A program made the translations under genes and the position numbers. A stretch of DNA of 64,000 bases, from the NCBI GenBank assembly GCA_030432565.1, contig JAUIGV010000019.1, forward strand, positions 36,273 to 100,272. Reading direction: 5' to 3'. The notes under the pieces are model-generated. The model was not told where the DNA came from. It was given only the letters and a program-made list of their open reading frames with translations, and ran no database searches. Of the stretch, positions 34,044-44,253 are shown in pieces. Source of the stretch: Verrucomicrobiia bacterium. Its GTDB lineage: Bacteria; Verrucomicrobiota; Verrucomicrobiia; Verrucomicrobiales; Akkermansiaceae. Within the stretch, counting starts at the first letter, position 1, and the number at the start of each line of letters is the position of its first letter.

Positions 34044-37000
34044 ATGAAATTCCGTCTTTTGCCCTCTTTCTCAAAACGTCTTTTAATTTGCGCAGGCCTC
34101 ATTCTCACAACGGCCTCATGGTCAATTGCCAATTTACGGATCACCGAGATCATGGCGGTGGCCGACCCGGCGTTTCCTGATGCCGATGGAGCCCCGTCCG
34201 ACTGGATCGAGATCAGTAACTTCGGAGAAGAAACCACTTCACTGGAAGGATACTTTTTGACCAACAACGCGACGGATTTGCGGAAGTGGATGTTTCCGGC
34301 CGCAGAAATTGAAGCGGGTGCCTCACTCGTGGTTTTAGCCTCCGGCCAAACCGCCAACCCTCCGGCACCGGGTAGATTTCAAACCAGTTTCACCTTGGAC
34401 CGTGGTGGTGATTATCTCGCCTTGATTGCGCCCGATGGCACCACGGTTGTGAGTGGGTTCACGCCCGGGTATCCGGAGCAATTTGCGGGGCTCTCGTATG
34501 GCCTCGGAGTGGGCGGATCCGCAGCACGTGAAACCTTGGTCGCACGGGATAGTGAGGCACGGTATTTGATCCCGACAGACAACACCCTCGGTGAAACGTG
34601 GAAACAATCGCCCGCCGAATTTGATGATTCCACTTGGGCCAGCGGGGTTGCCGGACTGGGGTTTGAAACGACCGGAGGAACCCTTGAGCCCATCATCGCG
34701 ACGAATGTCGCTGATGCCATGAAATCCGTGAATGCCAGCGGATATTTCCGCTTCCCTTTTCAATTTGATACCCGGGACAGACAAATCATTTTGATGCAGC
34801 TGAGTGTCCGCATTGATGATGGATTTGCCGCTTATCTGAACGGCGTGGAAATCGGTAGCTTCCGGAGTCCGCCCGACTTGCAATGGAATTCCAGCGCCAC
34901 CGGCAGCCCCAGCCGAAGTGATCAGGAAACCATCGATGAGGCCATCGTGATCGATGTCAGCGCCTATCGGGCGGCCATCAAGGATGGCGAAAATGTCCTC
35001 GCTATCCAGGCCATGAACAGCAACGTCAACAGCTCTGATTTTGTGATCGACGCAGAACTGCTTGCAGATGTCCAGGACATCTCCGGCGGTCTAAAGGGGG
35101 GCTATTTTGAAGAACCCACCCCCGGAACCCCCAATGGTTCCATCAAAAACAGCCGACCCGCTGAGGTGATCTTCTCCACATCCAGCGGACTCTTCACCGA
35201 AAACTTTCTCGTTGAATTGAGCAATCCCACACCTGACACGGTGATTCGCTACACGACCGACTTGAGCCTGCCGACGAATGCCATTGACGATCCCTCCCCC
35301 CTTTACACCGGCCCGATCGAGATCACAGCAAGCACCCAGATTCGCGCGCAGGCCTTTAAATCCGGATCCCTCGACGGCGCGGTGAAAACAGAAACCTACT
35401 TGAAGATGTCCGAAGACGTTCCGGCATTCTCCTCTGACCTCCCGGTGGTTGTCCTTTCGACCCTTGGCACCGGACCACCGCCGGGAACATCATCAACGAC
35501 ACGAAAAACGGCCTACATGTTCTTTTTTGAACCTGATCCGGAGACCGGACGCACCGTGCTGACACAAAGCCCTGCTCTGACCACACGGGCCGGAGTCCGC
35601 CGACGCGGCTCCAGTTCGGGCGGCTGGCCAAAGTGGTCGTTATCAGTCGAGACCTGGGGCGACGGAGATGACGAGGACCGCAATATCGAACCATTCGGAA
35701 TGCCGATCGAGGCCGATTGGGTCCTGAATGCCCGCTTTGAATGGGACCTCGCCCTGATGCGCAATCCCTTCGTCTATGAAGTCAGCCGTCAAATCGGCCG
35801 CTATGCCCCGCGAACCAAATTTGTTGAAGTTTTTGCCGACACCAGTGGTGCTGCAATTTCCGACAATGACTATTTTGGGGTCTACTCCCTGATTGAGAAG
35901 ATTGAGGTGGACCGGGACCGCGTGGATATCGAAAAAATCAGACCTTGGGAGAATACCGCGCCGGAGATTACCGGTGGTTACATTTTCAAAAACGATCGTC
36001 CCGACCCCGGCGAACCCACAATCAATGTCAGTGGGATGGGACAAATTACTCTTGTCGATCCCGATGGTGGCGAAGCCACTGGGATCCAAAGATCTTGGCT
36101 CACCAACCACCTCAACGAAGTGGACCGGGCCCTTCGCAACAGTCCGGAAGGAGTGAACACCACAACAGGGTTGCATTTGTCCGACTATATCGATGTTGAT
36201 TCGTGGATCGATCACCATTGGCTGAATATTATGGTGATGAATATCGACTGGGGGCGACATAGTGCCTTTTTCCACAAAGACCGAAATGGCCGGATCGTCA
36301 GCGGACCGGTCTGGGACTACGACCGGGCACTGGGATGTGAGGACGTCCGCGATAACAACCCGCTTGCCTGGGAAGGCGTCGTCAATGCAGTTGGAACCGT
36401 ATCCAGTAAAACCTGGTCTGATTCAAGATATCCCTGGTATGGCAATCTCCTGGGGCCAAGCGAGAATCCCGCCCAGGCATATTATCCGGAAGTCCGCCAA
36501 CGCCACACCGACCGGTGGTTTGAGCTGCGGAAAGATCAATTCTCCATTGAGAACCTGCATGCCATCATTGATTCGATGGCGGACGAAATCCGCGAATCGC
36601 AGGCCCGTAATTTTGAGCGTTGGACGCAACACCCGCCGAATGGAGGGAACTTTGCCGATCCAGGCCTGACCGGCTGGGAGGCGGAAATTTCGCACATGAA
36701 GAACTGGTTGGCGGCACGGATCGAATGGCTCGACTCGCAGTATCTTCGGACCCCGGCATTCAATACGCCCGGAGGGATCATTCCGCAGGACTTTCAGTTG
36801 GTGATGGGATCACCGGATGGACAGGTTTTTTATACGCTCGACGGATCGGACCCACGCGCGCCCGGAGGTCTGCCGACGGCAGACTCAATCCCCTTCCCCG
36901 GTGGTCCGGTCCAGGAAACACTCATCGATATCGATGCGGTGGGGCGCTATCTCGTTCCTTCGGATGATTCCCTTGGCCTTACCTGGACCCAGGCCCCCGA

Positions 37001-38483
37001 TGATTTTGATGACTCGTCATGGGAAACGGCTGTCAACGGTGTCGGCTTTGAATCGTCCGGCGGAATCTCGGAACTCATCGCGACCGATATCGAACAAGAG
37101 ATGAAGTTGGTCAATGCCAGCTGCTATCTGAGGCTCCCTTTTGAGTTTAATAACACCGAAAACCTCAATTCAATCACGTTGACGGTGTGGGCCGATGATG
37201 GCTTCGTCGCCTATCTCAATGGCACAGAGGTCGGCTCGTTCCTCAAGCCCTCGCCACTCTTGTGGAACAGCACGACTGATGGAGGGCGTGGTTTCCCCGG
37301 GGGTGACACGGGGGTGGTCAACAATCCGATCCGAATTGATCTCACCCCGTTTAAAGACCAGATGCGCGACGGTGCCAATGTCCTCGCTCTCCATGGCCTG
37401 AACAACTCGGCCGGTAGTTTTGATTTTGTCATTCGTGCCACCCTTTCCGTCAATCACACCATCTCCGCCATGCCCGTCGCCGTGGATGGCACCCGCGTCA
37501 TCACCGCCCGGACCTTCGACGGATCCCAGTGGAGTGCCCCCGAGCAGATCGCTCTCATCATCCCGGACGATCTGGCGGACCGCTCGAATCTCGTCATCTC
37601 CGAGATCATGTTTCGCCCACCGGTTCCGAACGAAAGAGAGCTCACCGCGGGATTCAATGACCGGGAGGAGTTTGAATACCTCGAGTTCCTGAACATCAGC
37701 GACACCCCGGTTGCGCTCGCCGGGATGCACCTGGTCGACGGGGTCGAATTTGACTTTAACCGCAGCCCAATCAGCCTCCTGCAGCCCGGTGCGCGCGTGC
37801 TGCTTGTGAAGAACCAGGCCGCCTTCGAATTACGCTACGGGTCCGCACTTTCTGCTCGCATTATTGGTGAGTTCCAAAATGGCACCCGTTTGAGGAACGA
37901 AGGCGAAAGATTGCTCCTGACTGCCTTCGGCGGAGAGGACTTGCGAAACTTCTCCTACGACAACAAAGCCCCTTGGCCGGTGGCTCCCGGTGATGGAGGC
38001 TTCAGCTTGGTTTTGGTGGCTCCCGAGACCAATCCGGATCATACCCTCGCTACCAACTGGAGGCTCAGTCAAGCCCCCGGCGGCACCCCGGGCACGGGTG
38101 ACGATTTGAACTTCCTGACCTGGGCGGAAGCTTTCGGAAACCCTGAACCGCAATCGGACCATGACGTCGACGGTCGCCCCGCCCTGATCGAATACGCCAT
38201 GGGCACCGACCCCACGAGTCCCGATCCGGCAGACACCTATGGAAGCCATTTGGACATCGGCGAATTCCCGACTTTCTCGTTTCGCCGTAATCCTCTCGCC
38301 GGAGACGTGACCTTCATCCTCGAACAATCATCGGATCTCGAAGTCTGGGTTTCGGCCGCCGAGACCATGGCACTGGTCGATGAGACCGACAACCGGGACG
38401 GCACCACCACCCTGGTCTACCAATCGGTTCTCCCTAAAGATGGCAGCACCGTGTTTCTCAGGATGCGCGTCATTCTTAATTGA
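34044..38483 (+). CDS. Giant secreted CotH-kinase / lamin-tail domain protein
   Basis: A 1479-residue secreted protein (signal about 1-29). In order: lamin-tail domain (30-145; 'LRITEIMAVADPAFPDADG'), a jelly-roll-like repeat A (174-342), chitobiase/HEX-type C-terminal module (372-452; 'VIRYTTDLSLPTNA'), CotH-type kinase domain (465-897; 'VYSLIEKIEVDRDRVDIEKI', 'GPVWDYDRALG'), a second HEX-type module (909-942; 'VFYTLDGSDPRAPGG'), repeat B (969-1135), a second lamin-tail domain (1181-1352; 'NLVISEIMFRPPVPNE') and a Verrucomicrobial C-terminal domain ('EYAMGTDPTSPDP', 'ILEQSSDLEVW'). The CotH metal and phosphate motif 'WDYDRA' is intact. Such proteins are frequent in Planctomycetes and Verrucomicrobia; their substrates are unknown. 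Confidence 0.9.
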   Translation: MKFRLLPSFSKRLLICAGLILTTASWSIANLRITEIMAVADPAFPDADGAPSDWIEISNFGEETTSLEGYFLTNNATDLRKWMFPAAEIEAGASLVVLASGQTANPPAPGRFQTSFTLDRGGDYLALIAPDGTTVVSGFTPGYPEQFAGLSYGLGVGGSAARETLVARDSEARYLIPTDNTLGETWKQSPAEFDDSTWASGVAGLGFETTGGTLEPIIATNVADAMKSVNASGYFRFPFQFDTRDRQIILMQLSVRIDDGFAAYLNGVEIGSFRSPPDLQWNSSATGSPSRSDQETIDEAIVIDVSAYRAAIKDGENVLAIQAMNSNVNSSDFVIDAELLADVQDISGGLKGGYFEEPTPGTPNGSIKNSRPAEVIFSTSSGLFTENFLVELSNPTPDTVIRYTTDLSLPTNAIDDPSPLYTGPIEITASTQIRAQAFKSGSLDGAVKTETYLKMSEDVPAFSSDLPVVVLSTLGTGPPPGTSSTTRKTAYMFFFEPDPETGRTVLTQSPALTTRAGVRRRGSSSGGWPKWSLSVETWGDGDDEDRNIEPFGMPIEADWVLNARFEWDLALMRNPFVYEVSRQIGRYAPRTKFVEVFADTSGAAISDNDYFGVYSLIEKIEVDRDRVDIEKIRPWENTAPEITGGYIFKNDRPDPGEPTINVSGMGQITLVDPDGGEATGIQRSWLTNHLNEVDRALRNSPEGVNTTTGLHLSDYIDVDSWIDHHWLNIMVMNIDWGRHSAFFHKDRNGRIVSGPVWDYDRALGCEDVRDNNPLAWEGVVNAVGTVSSKTWSDSRYPWYGNLLGPSENPAQAYYPEVRQRHTDRWFELRKDQFSIENLHAIIDSMADEIRESQARNFERWTQHPPNGGNFADPGLTGWEAEISHMKNWLAARIEWLDSQYLRTPAFNTPGGIIPQDFQLVMGSPDGQVFYTLDGSDPRAPGGLPTADSIPFPGGPVQETLIDIDAVGRYLVPSDDSLGLTWTQAPDDFDDSSWETAVNGVGFESSGGISELIATDIEQEMKLVNASCYLRLPFEFNNTENLNSITLTVWADDGFVAYLNGTEVGSFLKPSPLLWNSTTDGGRGFPGGDTGVVNNPIRIDLTPFKDQMRDGANVLALHGLNNSAGSFDFVIRATLSVNHTISAMPVAVDGTRVITARTFDGSQWSAPEQIALIIPDDLADRSNLVISEIMFRPPVPNERELTAGFNDREEFEYLEFLNISDTPVALAGMHLVDGVEFDFNRSPISLLQPGARVLLVKNQAAFELRYGSALSARIIGEFQNGTRLRNEGERLLLTAFGGEDLRNFSYDNKAPWPVAPGDGGFSLVLVAPETNPDHTLATNWRLSQAPGGTPGTGDDLNFLTWAEAFGNPEPQSDHDVDGRPALIEYAMGTDPTSPDPADTYGSHLDIGEFPTFSFRRNPLAGDVTFILEQSSDLEVWVSAAETMALVDETDNRDGTTTLVYQSVLPKDGSTVFLRMRVILN

Positions 38484-38605
38484 TGCAGAGATCTTTTTGG
38501 AGTGAAGCGTAACCCGTCTTTTTTGGCTGTCACTCCCCGGAAGTCAAAGCCACTGCAATCATCGGGGATCGAATTGATTGGGGTTGCCCCGGTCCCTGCC
38601 GATGA

Positions 38606-39673
38606 TCAGTCAAGCGGGAGTCCGGCCGCCCGCATCAAAGTCTCTTGCACTGCGAGATCATGGGCGGAATCCCAGGCGAGCACCTTCTCGCCACGCACAA
38701 TTTTTGCCATCTCACGCAACTCGTCGTGATAGCGTCCCTCCATCTTGGGCAGGATCACCTCCTGGCTGCCACGTTTGAACTCCCCCCGGGCTTTCGTCAA
38801 TGAGAGAACCAGACGTGGGGGTTCGAGAGGCTGAATGGAGATGTGCCCTTCGGTGCCAATGACGTTGAATTGCCGTCGCGAACCACCGAAGGGGTCGTTG
38901 TGATTACTACCAATGGTGGCCAGAGCCCGCGCATAGCGAAAGGTCGCCAGTTGGTTGTCTTTGAAAGCGTCATCCTTGCTCTTGAGATGAAGGCCATGAA
39001 CTTCCATTGGTTTTCCCAGGACCGTGACAAGGGCATCGATAAGATGACAGGCCAGTTCAAAGAGCCCTCCGCCGGGATACTGCGAAAGTTCTTTTCTCAA
39101 AGCTGGCGAGGCTTTCTTTCCCATATGCCCGTGAACTTCGGTGATCTCACCAAGCCAACCTTCCCTGACCGCACGAAAAAGGAAAGTGAAGGCCGGATTG
39201 TAACGCAACATGTAGCCCATCTGAACGGTCAGGCCACGTTTTGTAGCTTCACGATGCATGGCACGGCATGGGCCCAATTTCTGACCGGCGGGCTTGTCGA
39301 GGTGAATGTGTTTCCCGGCCTGGAGACAGCGCAGGGCGGTGGGAACGAGTTGATCCACCTCCGTTTCGACAGCCACAAGTTTGATCCCGGGATCATTTAG
39401 AATGCCATCCTCGTCGAGCCACTTGGAGGATTGATAGGATGGACGACGGGAGACCCGCTCCCGATGAGCCGCGTCTGCTTCACAAACTCCCACCACGTCG
39501 TAAAGGTCGGGCAGGTCGAGCAGAGTGGAAAATTTCCCTTCGGCATGGGCATGTTTCGTCCCGATCTGGGCAACTCTGATGCGGGGTGCGGCCTGATTCT
39601 CCCCCTGCGCCGGGGTGGCAAGCAGCGCCGTCGCAGACGTTTGGATGAAGTGACGACGTGACGAAACAGGCAT
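38606..39673 (-). CDS. Gfo/Idh/MocA family oxidoreductase, probably Tat-exported
   Basis: A 355-residue protein. The N-terminus 'MPVSSRRHFIQTSATALLA' has a twin-arginine SRRxF-like export signal. The NAD(P)-binding Rossmann fold follows ('RIRVAQIGTKHAHAEGK'; the usual GxGxxG is altered to GTKHAH). 'HIHLDKPAG' contains the conserved Lys-Pro of the family, and the C-terminal domain has 'GGGLFELACHLIDALV' and 'GTEGHISI'. Such exported members act on sugars or cofactors in the periplasm of Verrucomicrobia and Planctomycetes. The altered glycine motif makes the cofactor uncertain. The upstream ATG at 39814 would put extra sequence before the signal. Confidence 0.85.
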   Translation of the reverse strand: MPVSSRRHFIQTSATALLATPAQGENQAAPRIRVAQIGTKHAHAEGKFSTLLDLPDLYDVVGVCEADAAHRERVSRRPSYQSSKWLDEDGILNDPGIKLVAVETEVDQLVPTALRCLQAGKHIHLDKPAGQKLGPCRAMHREATKRGLTVQMGYMLRYNPAFTFLFRAVREGWLGEITEVHGHMGKKASPALRKELSQYPGGGLFELACHLIDALVTVLGKPMEVHGLHLKSKDDAFKDNQLATFRYARALATIGSNHNDPFGGSRRQFNVIGTEGHISIQPLEPPRLVLSLTKARGEFKRGSQEVILPKMEGRYHDELREMAKIVRGEKVLAWDSAHDLAVQETLMRAAGLPLD

Positions 39674-40048
39674 AGTCGGTGAGGCTATGAGCTCCGCTTG
39701 CCTTTGAAAACAAGGAAAACTCCGAAACAGAAGCATCCGACGTTCTCCTTCCGTTTTAAGAAAAGGAAGAAACGGGCATGAACAGTCATGATTCCTCAAT
39801 CCAGCCTCCGCCACAAGGTAGCGAATTTTTGTCAGGACTTTGTGGAGAGACGCCCACGATGCCAGGGCAATCTCGATGAATTTCCATGGAATGAGATACT
39901 CCCATCTTGGTCATCGCCATTAATTACCGGCGGAGATGCGATTTCCCGACAGCTGGTGAACCGCTTACAATGATCAATCCCGACTCTTCTGGTCCTGCTC
40001 GTTTCAGTCACCGGAATGCAGGCCCGGAGTGAATCCGCATCGTCTGCC
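39674..40048. other. Intergenic region, no gene seen
   Basis: 375 bp between the oxidoreductase start and the hisF stop, both on the minus strand. It contains only unsupported small frames, so it probably holds the hisF 3' end and the oxidoreductase promoter. Confidence 0.4.
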
Positions 40049-40819
40049 TCAATGCACCATCGGCCGCACTGGAATCCCGCGCTTCCGGAAATACTCCTTG
40101 GCTTCCGGCACAGTGTGCTGGCCAAAGTGAAAAATGCTGGCAGCAAGAACCGCATCAGCCTTCCCCTCGTCGAGAACATCCACCATGTGCTCAAGCGTCC
40201 CGGCACCGCCACTCGCGATGACCGGAATGCCCACCGCCTCGCTCACTGTCCGCGTTAGCTCAAGATCGTAACCATTTTTGGTTCCGTCGGCATCCATACT
40301 GGTAAGGAGAATTTCCCCCGCCCCACGATTGTAAACTTCCTTCGCCCACTCGATGGCATCAAGCCCTTTGACCGGCTGGCGACCTCCGTGAGTGTAAACC
40401 CCCCATTTCCCCGGCCCCTGCCGTTTGGCATCGATCGCCACGACAATGCATTGGTTCCCAAAAGCCTTTGCCCCCTCATCCACCACTTCGGGTCGAAAAA
40501 TAGCGGCAGTATTCACCCCCACCTTATCAGCCCCCGCAAGCAACATCCGGCTCATATCAGCCACTTCGCGAATACCACCCCCAACCGTCAAAGGCACGAA
40601 ACACTGTGCCGCCGTTTCACGGACGACATCCACCATGGTATCACGCCCATCCGATGATGCCGTGATATCCAGGAAAACAATCTCGTCAGCCTGCTGCTCG
40701 TTGTAAGCAACTGCAGACTCCACCGGATCTCCGGCATCGATGAGATCGACAAAATTGGTCCCTTTCACCACCCGGCCATTGGTGACATCGAGGCAGGGAA
40801 TGATTCGCTTGGCAAGCAT
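40049..40819 (-). CDS. hisF: Imidazole glycerol phosphate synthase cyclase subunit
   Basis: A 256-residue TIM barrel. It starts [20 protein letters not shown] and shows '[14 protein letters not shown]' and '[18 protein letters not shown]', with catalytic Asp in 'CLDV' and in 'SMDADG'. Together with HisH (20441-21058) it makes imidazole glycerol phosphate and AICAR. The gene is far from hisB-hisH and stands alone, with neighbours of unrelated function. Confidence 0.97.
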   Translation of the reverse strand: MLAKRIIPCLDVTNGRVVKGTNFVDLIDAGDPVESAVAYNEQQADEIVFLDITASSDGRDTMVDVVRETAAQCFVPLTVGGGIREVADMSRMLLAGADKVGVNTAAIFRPEVVDEGAKAFGNQCIVVAIDAKRQGPGKWGVYTHGGRQPVKGLDAIEWAKEVYNRGAGEILLTSMDADGTKNGYDLELTRTVSEAVGIPVIASGGAGTLEHMVDVLDEGKADAVLAASIFHFGQHTVPEAKEYFRKRGIPVRPMVH

Positions 40820-40958
40820 GCGAGTGATTTAGCTTCCAGGCCGAGGAAAGCAAGCCCATGGAACCGCAGGCTCGAAAGCTCCGGCGTTGGGCCGGTCAAA
40901 GCAGAGCGACTGGCTACCCGAACCAAGAGGCCGCCTGAAGTTCAAGCTCGATATTTCC

Positions 40959-41609
40959 CTAATACCCCCAGCCACCGACCCTGGCGTGTTTCGCTTTCTG
41001 CTCAAGCCCTCTCAATTCGTTTTCCCGGCTTCGCCGATCGGTCCCTCCAGGCAAATCCGCCCCCTTGGTGTGAATTCTCGCGAGCCCCTTCTCCACCAAT
41101 TCCTGATGCCAGAATTTCCCGTTCTCCATTCGAACAAAAGCATAATACCGCCCGCTGTCGTAAACCTCCTCCCACGCCGTGAAGACTGTGAGATTCTGTT
41201 TTCTCAAACGGCTCGCCGCATATTTCTTTGCTTCCCGCCCCAAGCGAATCGTTTCCTGGTAATCCAAGCCTCCAAAATCCTTCCCCTGATCCGCGACCCG
41301 ACGCCGATAATCATCGTAAGGCTTATCCTTGCTCTCTGCAGCATCGACAAAATACATCCGGATCTCGACCACCCGGCCGTCACTTGTTTTAATCTTAAAA
41401 CTGTCTCCGTCGTTGTATTTCTCGTCGGGAACATAGACACAGTCTTCTAAGACAAAATACCGCCCCTCTTTCCCATCCTGAGCACTCTCCAGCTGGGATG
41501 AACCTGTTAGCTCCGGGGGACTCGGATTCGTCGCGGCATCGTAAACCCTGATCGCAACTGCAATCACGAGGAGAATGCCAACAAAGATTGTCTTAAGTTT
41601 TCCGTCCAT
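40959..41609 (-). CDS. Membrane-anchored staphylococcal-nuclease-like (SNase) protein
   Basis: A 216-residue protein. One N-terminal membrane helix (about 7-25) anchors or exports it. The SNase domain covers about 60-215: 'NDGDSFKIKTSDGRVVEIRM' (compare DGDT...RLLLID), 'YFVDAAESKD', 'YDSGRYYAFVRMENG', 'HQELVEKGLARI'. The Ca-binding and catalytic residues are mostly retained in kind. It would cleave nucleic acids outside the cytoplasm. It begins 1 nt after the Sua5 stop, indicating co-transcription; no mechanistic link between the two is known to me. Confidence 0.85.
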   Translation of the reverse strand: MDGKLKTIFVGILLVIAVAIRVYDAATNPSPPELTGSSQLESAQDGKEGRYFVLEDCVYVPDEKYNDGDSFKIKTSDGRVVEIRMYFVDAAESKDKPYDDYRRRVADQGKDFGGLDYQETIRLGREAKKYAASRLRKQNLTVFTAWEEVYDSGRYYAFVRMENGKFWHQELVEKGLARIHTKGADLPGGTDRRSRENELRGLEQKAKHARVGGWGY

Positions 41610-41610
41610 C

Positions 41611-42636
41611 TCACTTCTTCGAGCCTGCCGCCGCACGACGTAATCGATCCATCATCGCGACTCCAATCCCGGTTTCAGAAACCGATTCGGAAACAATCAC
41701 ATCGACTCCTGCTGCATCAAGATTTCGCAGACAGTAGAACAATCTTACCGCGCCTTCCGCCAACTTGCCCTTCCCCGGACTCATGATCTCCACGTGCGCC
41801 CAATCGGTCGCCTCCATTAAAGAACTGTTTCCCTCGCCACGATAACTCAGCAAACCATATTTCACGCCCTCCTCGGGCACAAAGTCCGCCGGCTTGTCGA
41901 TCACCACCAAAGGAGTCGCCGGAGCATAGTGGCTCTCCACCTGCCCCGGGGCCTCAATATGATCTGCCTTCGTCTTCTTCGGTCGGATCACTTTGGCGAT
42001 CTTCCGCAAATCCTCTCGTGAAATCGGCCCCGGCCTAAGCAGCCTCAAAATAGGCCCCTTCTCCGACATCTCCGGAGCGATAATCGTGCTCTCCAAGCCA
42101 TCACGACAAGCCCCGCCATCAATCACCATCGGGATTTTTCCTCCCAACTCCTCCATCACCGCATCCGCTGAAGTCGGGCTAATCCGCCCAAAGCGATTCG
42201 CGCTCGGAGCCGCCACCGGAATTTCCCTTGCCACTGCCCGCATCACCTCATGCGAACTCATGCGAACCGCCACCGTTTCGAGCCCGCTTGTCACCAAATC
42301 AGGCACATCCTCCTTCTTCGGCAAAACCAAAGTCAGCGGCCCCGGCCAGTAAGTCGCCATCAACTCATCCACGATCTCATCAAGCTCCTCCGGCACTTTT
42401 GCCACGAGCTCGAGATCCCGTTTGTGCCCGATATGCACGATCAGTGGATCAAAAGAAGGTCTCTCCTTGACCTCAAAAACTTTTGCAACCGCCTCGGCGT
42501 TAAAGGCATCCGCGGCCAATCCATAGACGGTCTCGGTGGGCAATGCCACCACCCCGCCATCTTCCAAAAGCGCGACAGCTTCCGCCACCGCCTCCCGCCA
42601 ATCTTCAAAATCTGCAACCACTCGTTTTGTGTCCAC
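41611..42636 (-). CDS. L-threonylcarbamoyladenylate synthase (Sua5 type)
   Basis: A 341-residue Sua5-type protein. The YrdC/TsaC domain covers about 10-205 ('ALPTETVYGLAADAF', 'KERPSFDPLIVHI', 'VAAPSANRFGRISPT'). The C-terminal Sua5 domain is linked by 'GQVESHYAPATPLVV', a gate conserved in two-domain members. It makes threonylcarbamoyl-AMP from threonine, bicarbonate and ATP for t6A37; TsaD is at 7112-8125. It is the upstream gene of the SNase pair. Confidence 0.95.
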   Translation of the reverse strand: MDTKRVVADFEDWREAVAEAVALLEDGGVVALPTETVYGLAADAFNAEAVAKVFEVKERPSFDPLIVHIGHKRDLELVAKVPEELDEIVDELMATYWPGPLTLVLPKKEDVPDLVTSGLETVAVRMSSHEVMRAVAREIPVAAPSANRFGRISPTSADAVMEELGGKIPMVIDGGACRDGLESTIIAPEMSEKGPILRLLRPGPISREDLRKIAKVIRPKKTKADHIEAPGQVESHYAPATPLVVIDKPADFVPEEGVKYGLLSYRGEGNSSLMEATDWAHVEIMSPGKGKLAEGAVRLFYCLRNLDAAGVDVIVSESVSETGIGVAMMDRLRRAAAGSKK

Positions 42637-42700
42637 ACGAGATCTTTAGCAGATACGGCTTCGCGAATCGAATTCAGAAAGGTAGAGTTTTTCCAGGCGC

Positions 42701-43228
42701 ATGCAGAAGAACATTATCCTCATCGGATTTATGGGAACGGGAAAGTCCACCATCGGACGAAATCTCTCCCAAACCTTCGGCTACCCGCTCATTGACACCG
42801 ACAACCTCATCGTGGAGCAGGATGGGCGGTCCATCCCCCAAATCTTTGAGGAAGAGGGTGAACAAGCCTTCCGCGACATGGAGACCAAACTCCTTCAATC
42901 GCTCAATCGACACACCGGGCACATCATCGCCACCGGCGGCGGAATCATCGGCCGGCCCGAAAACCGCCAACTTCTCCGGAAACTCGGCTACGTCGTGTGG
43001 CTTATCGCCCGCCCTGCCGAAATCCTCGAGCGAACCTCCCGGAATTCCAACCGACCGCTCCTCAATAACGAAGATCCGGAAAAAACAATCCGGGACCTCC
43101 TCGAAATCCGCACCCCTCTTTACCGCGATACCGCCCACCTCGGCATCGAAACCGACAATCTCTCGTTCGACGAAGTCACCACCGGCATCATCGAATCCGC
43201 ACGCTACTACTTCGGCACCCAGGAATGA
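42701..43228 (+). CDS. aroK: Shikimate kinase
   Basis: A 175-residue shikimate kinase. Walker A is 'GFMGTGKST', the shikimate-binding 'IDTDNLIV' (DxD) follows, 'GGGII' lies at about 78, and the lid has 'RNSNRPLL'. It catalyses the fifth step of the shikimate pathway. It is divergent from sua5 by 64 bp and overlaps queG by 4 nt at its 3' end. Confidence 0.95.
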   Translation: MQKNIILIGFMGTGKSTIGRNLSQTFGYPLIDTDNLIVEQDGRSIPQIFEEEGEQAFRDMETKLLQSLNRHTGHIIATGGGIIGRPENRQLLRKLGYVVWLIARPAEILERTSRNSNRPLLNNEDPEKTIRDLLEIRTPLYRDTAHLGIETDNLSFDEVTTGIIESARYYFGTQE

Positions 43229-44253
43229 ATCCGGACATCGCCAAAGCCAACGTCAGGTTCGTCGCCCGGCAACTGGGCTTCGACGAGTGCCGCGTCGCCG
43301 CAGCCACCCGCGCTCCCCACGCCGACACCTACCTCGAATGGGTGGAAGAAGGTCACGCCGGCGACATGACCTGGCTTGAAAGAAATCCCGACCGCCGTTG
43401 CGATCCCCGCGAAGTCCTTCCCGGCTGCAGGTCCGTCGTTTCCCTCGCCCTCAATTATCTCCCCGCCAAAGATCAGCCCCGCTCCGACTATCGTATCGCC
43501 AGATACTCCTGGAACGACGACTACCATGATCTCATCGGGGATAAGCTCAAGGACCTTGATCTCGCCATGCAGGACATGGGCGGCATCCAGCGCTACTACG
43601 TCGATACCGGCCCCGTCCTAGAGCGCGACTTCGCCTCCGCCTCCGGACTCGGCTGGAACGGAAAATCCACCGTCCAGATCCACCGCAAACTCGGCACCTG
43701 GTTCTTCCTGGCCGAACTCCTCACCACCCTGGACCTCGCGCCTGATCCCACCTCCAGCGACCACTGCGGCAAATGCACTGCCTGCATCACCGCCTGCCCC
43801 ACCCACGCCATCACCGCCCCGCGCAAACTCGCCGCCACCCGCTGCATCTCCTACCTCACCATCGAGCACAAAGGCAGCATCCCCCTCGAATTCCGCCGCG
43901 CCATCGGCGACCGCATTTACGGCTGCGACGACTGCCTCGACGCCTGCCCCTGGAACCGCTTCGCCAGAGTTTCACGCGAATCCTCTTTCCACGCCCGCGA
44001 AGAAATTTTCTCCCATTCGTTAGCTGATTTCCTCGACATGACTGTGGACGATTTCCGCCGCGTCTTCGCCAAATCCCCTATCAAACGCATCAAGCACGAG
44101 CGCTTTTTGCGGAACGTCTGCATCGCCCTCGGTAACACCGGCACAAAAAAAGATCTCCCCAAGCTCAAAGAACTCGCCTCCCATGATTCCACCCTCATCG
44201 CCGAGCACGCCCAATGGGCCGTCGATGAAATCACCGCCCGAAATCTGGTATGA
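43225..44253 (+). CDS. queG: Epoxyqueuosine reductase
   Basis: A 342-residue QueG. Two 4Fe-4S motifs are present: 'CGKCTACITACPTHAI' and 'YGCDDCLDACPWN'. 'RYSWNDDYHD', 'DTGPVLERDFA' and 'CISYLTIEHKG' match cobalamin-dependent members, and a C-terminal HEAT-like segment ends 'EHAQWAVDEI'. It reduces epoxyqueuosine to queuosine in tRNA. The start overlaps the aroK stop (ATGA). Confidence 0.96.
   Translation: MNPDIAKANVRFVARQLGFDECRVAAATRAPHADTYLEWVEEGHAGDMTWLERNPDRRCDPREVLPGCRSVVSLALNYLPAKDQPRSDYRIARYSWNDDYHDLIGDKLKDLDLAMQDMGGIQRYYVDTGPVLERDFASASGLGWNGKSTVQIHRKLGTWFFLAELLTTLDLAPDPTSSDHCGKCTACITACPTHAITAPRKLAATRCISYLTIEHKGSIPLEFRRAIGDRIYGCDDCLDACPWNRFARVSRESSFHAREEIFSHSLADFLDMTVDDFRRVFAKSPIKRIKHERFLRNVCIALGNTGTKKDLPKLKELASHDSTLIAEHAQWAVDEITARNLV

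Noticed and set aside
39788..39973. 61-codon plus-strand frame between the oxidoreductase and hisF
   Set aside because: Too short, with no recognisable feature or promoter.
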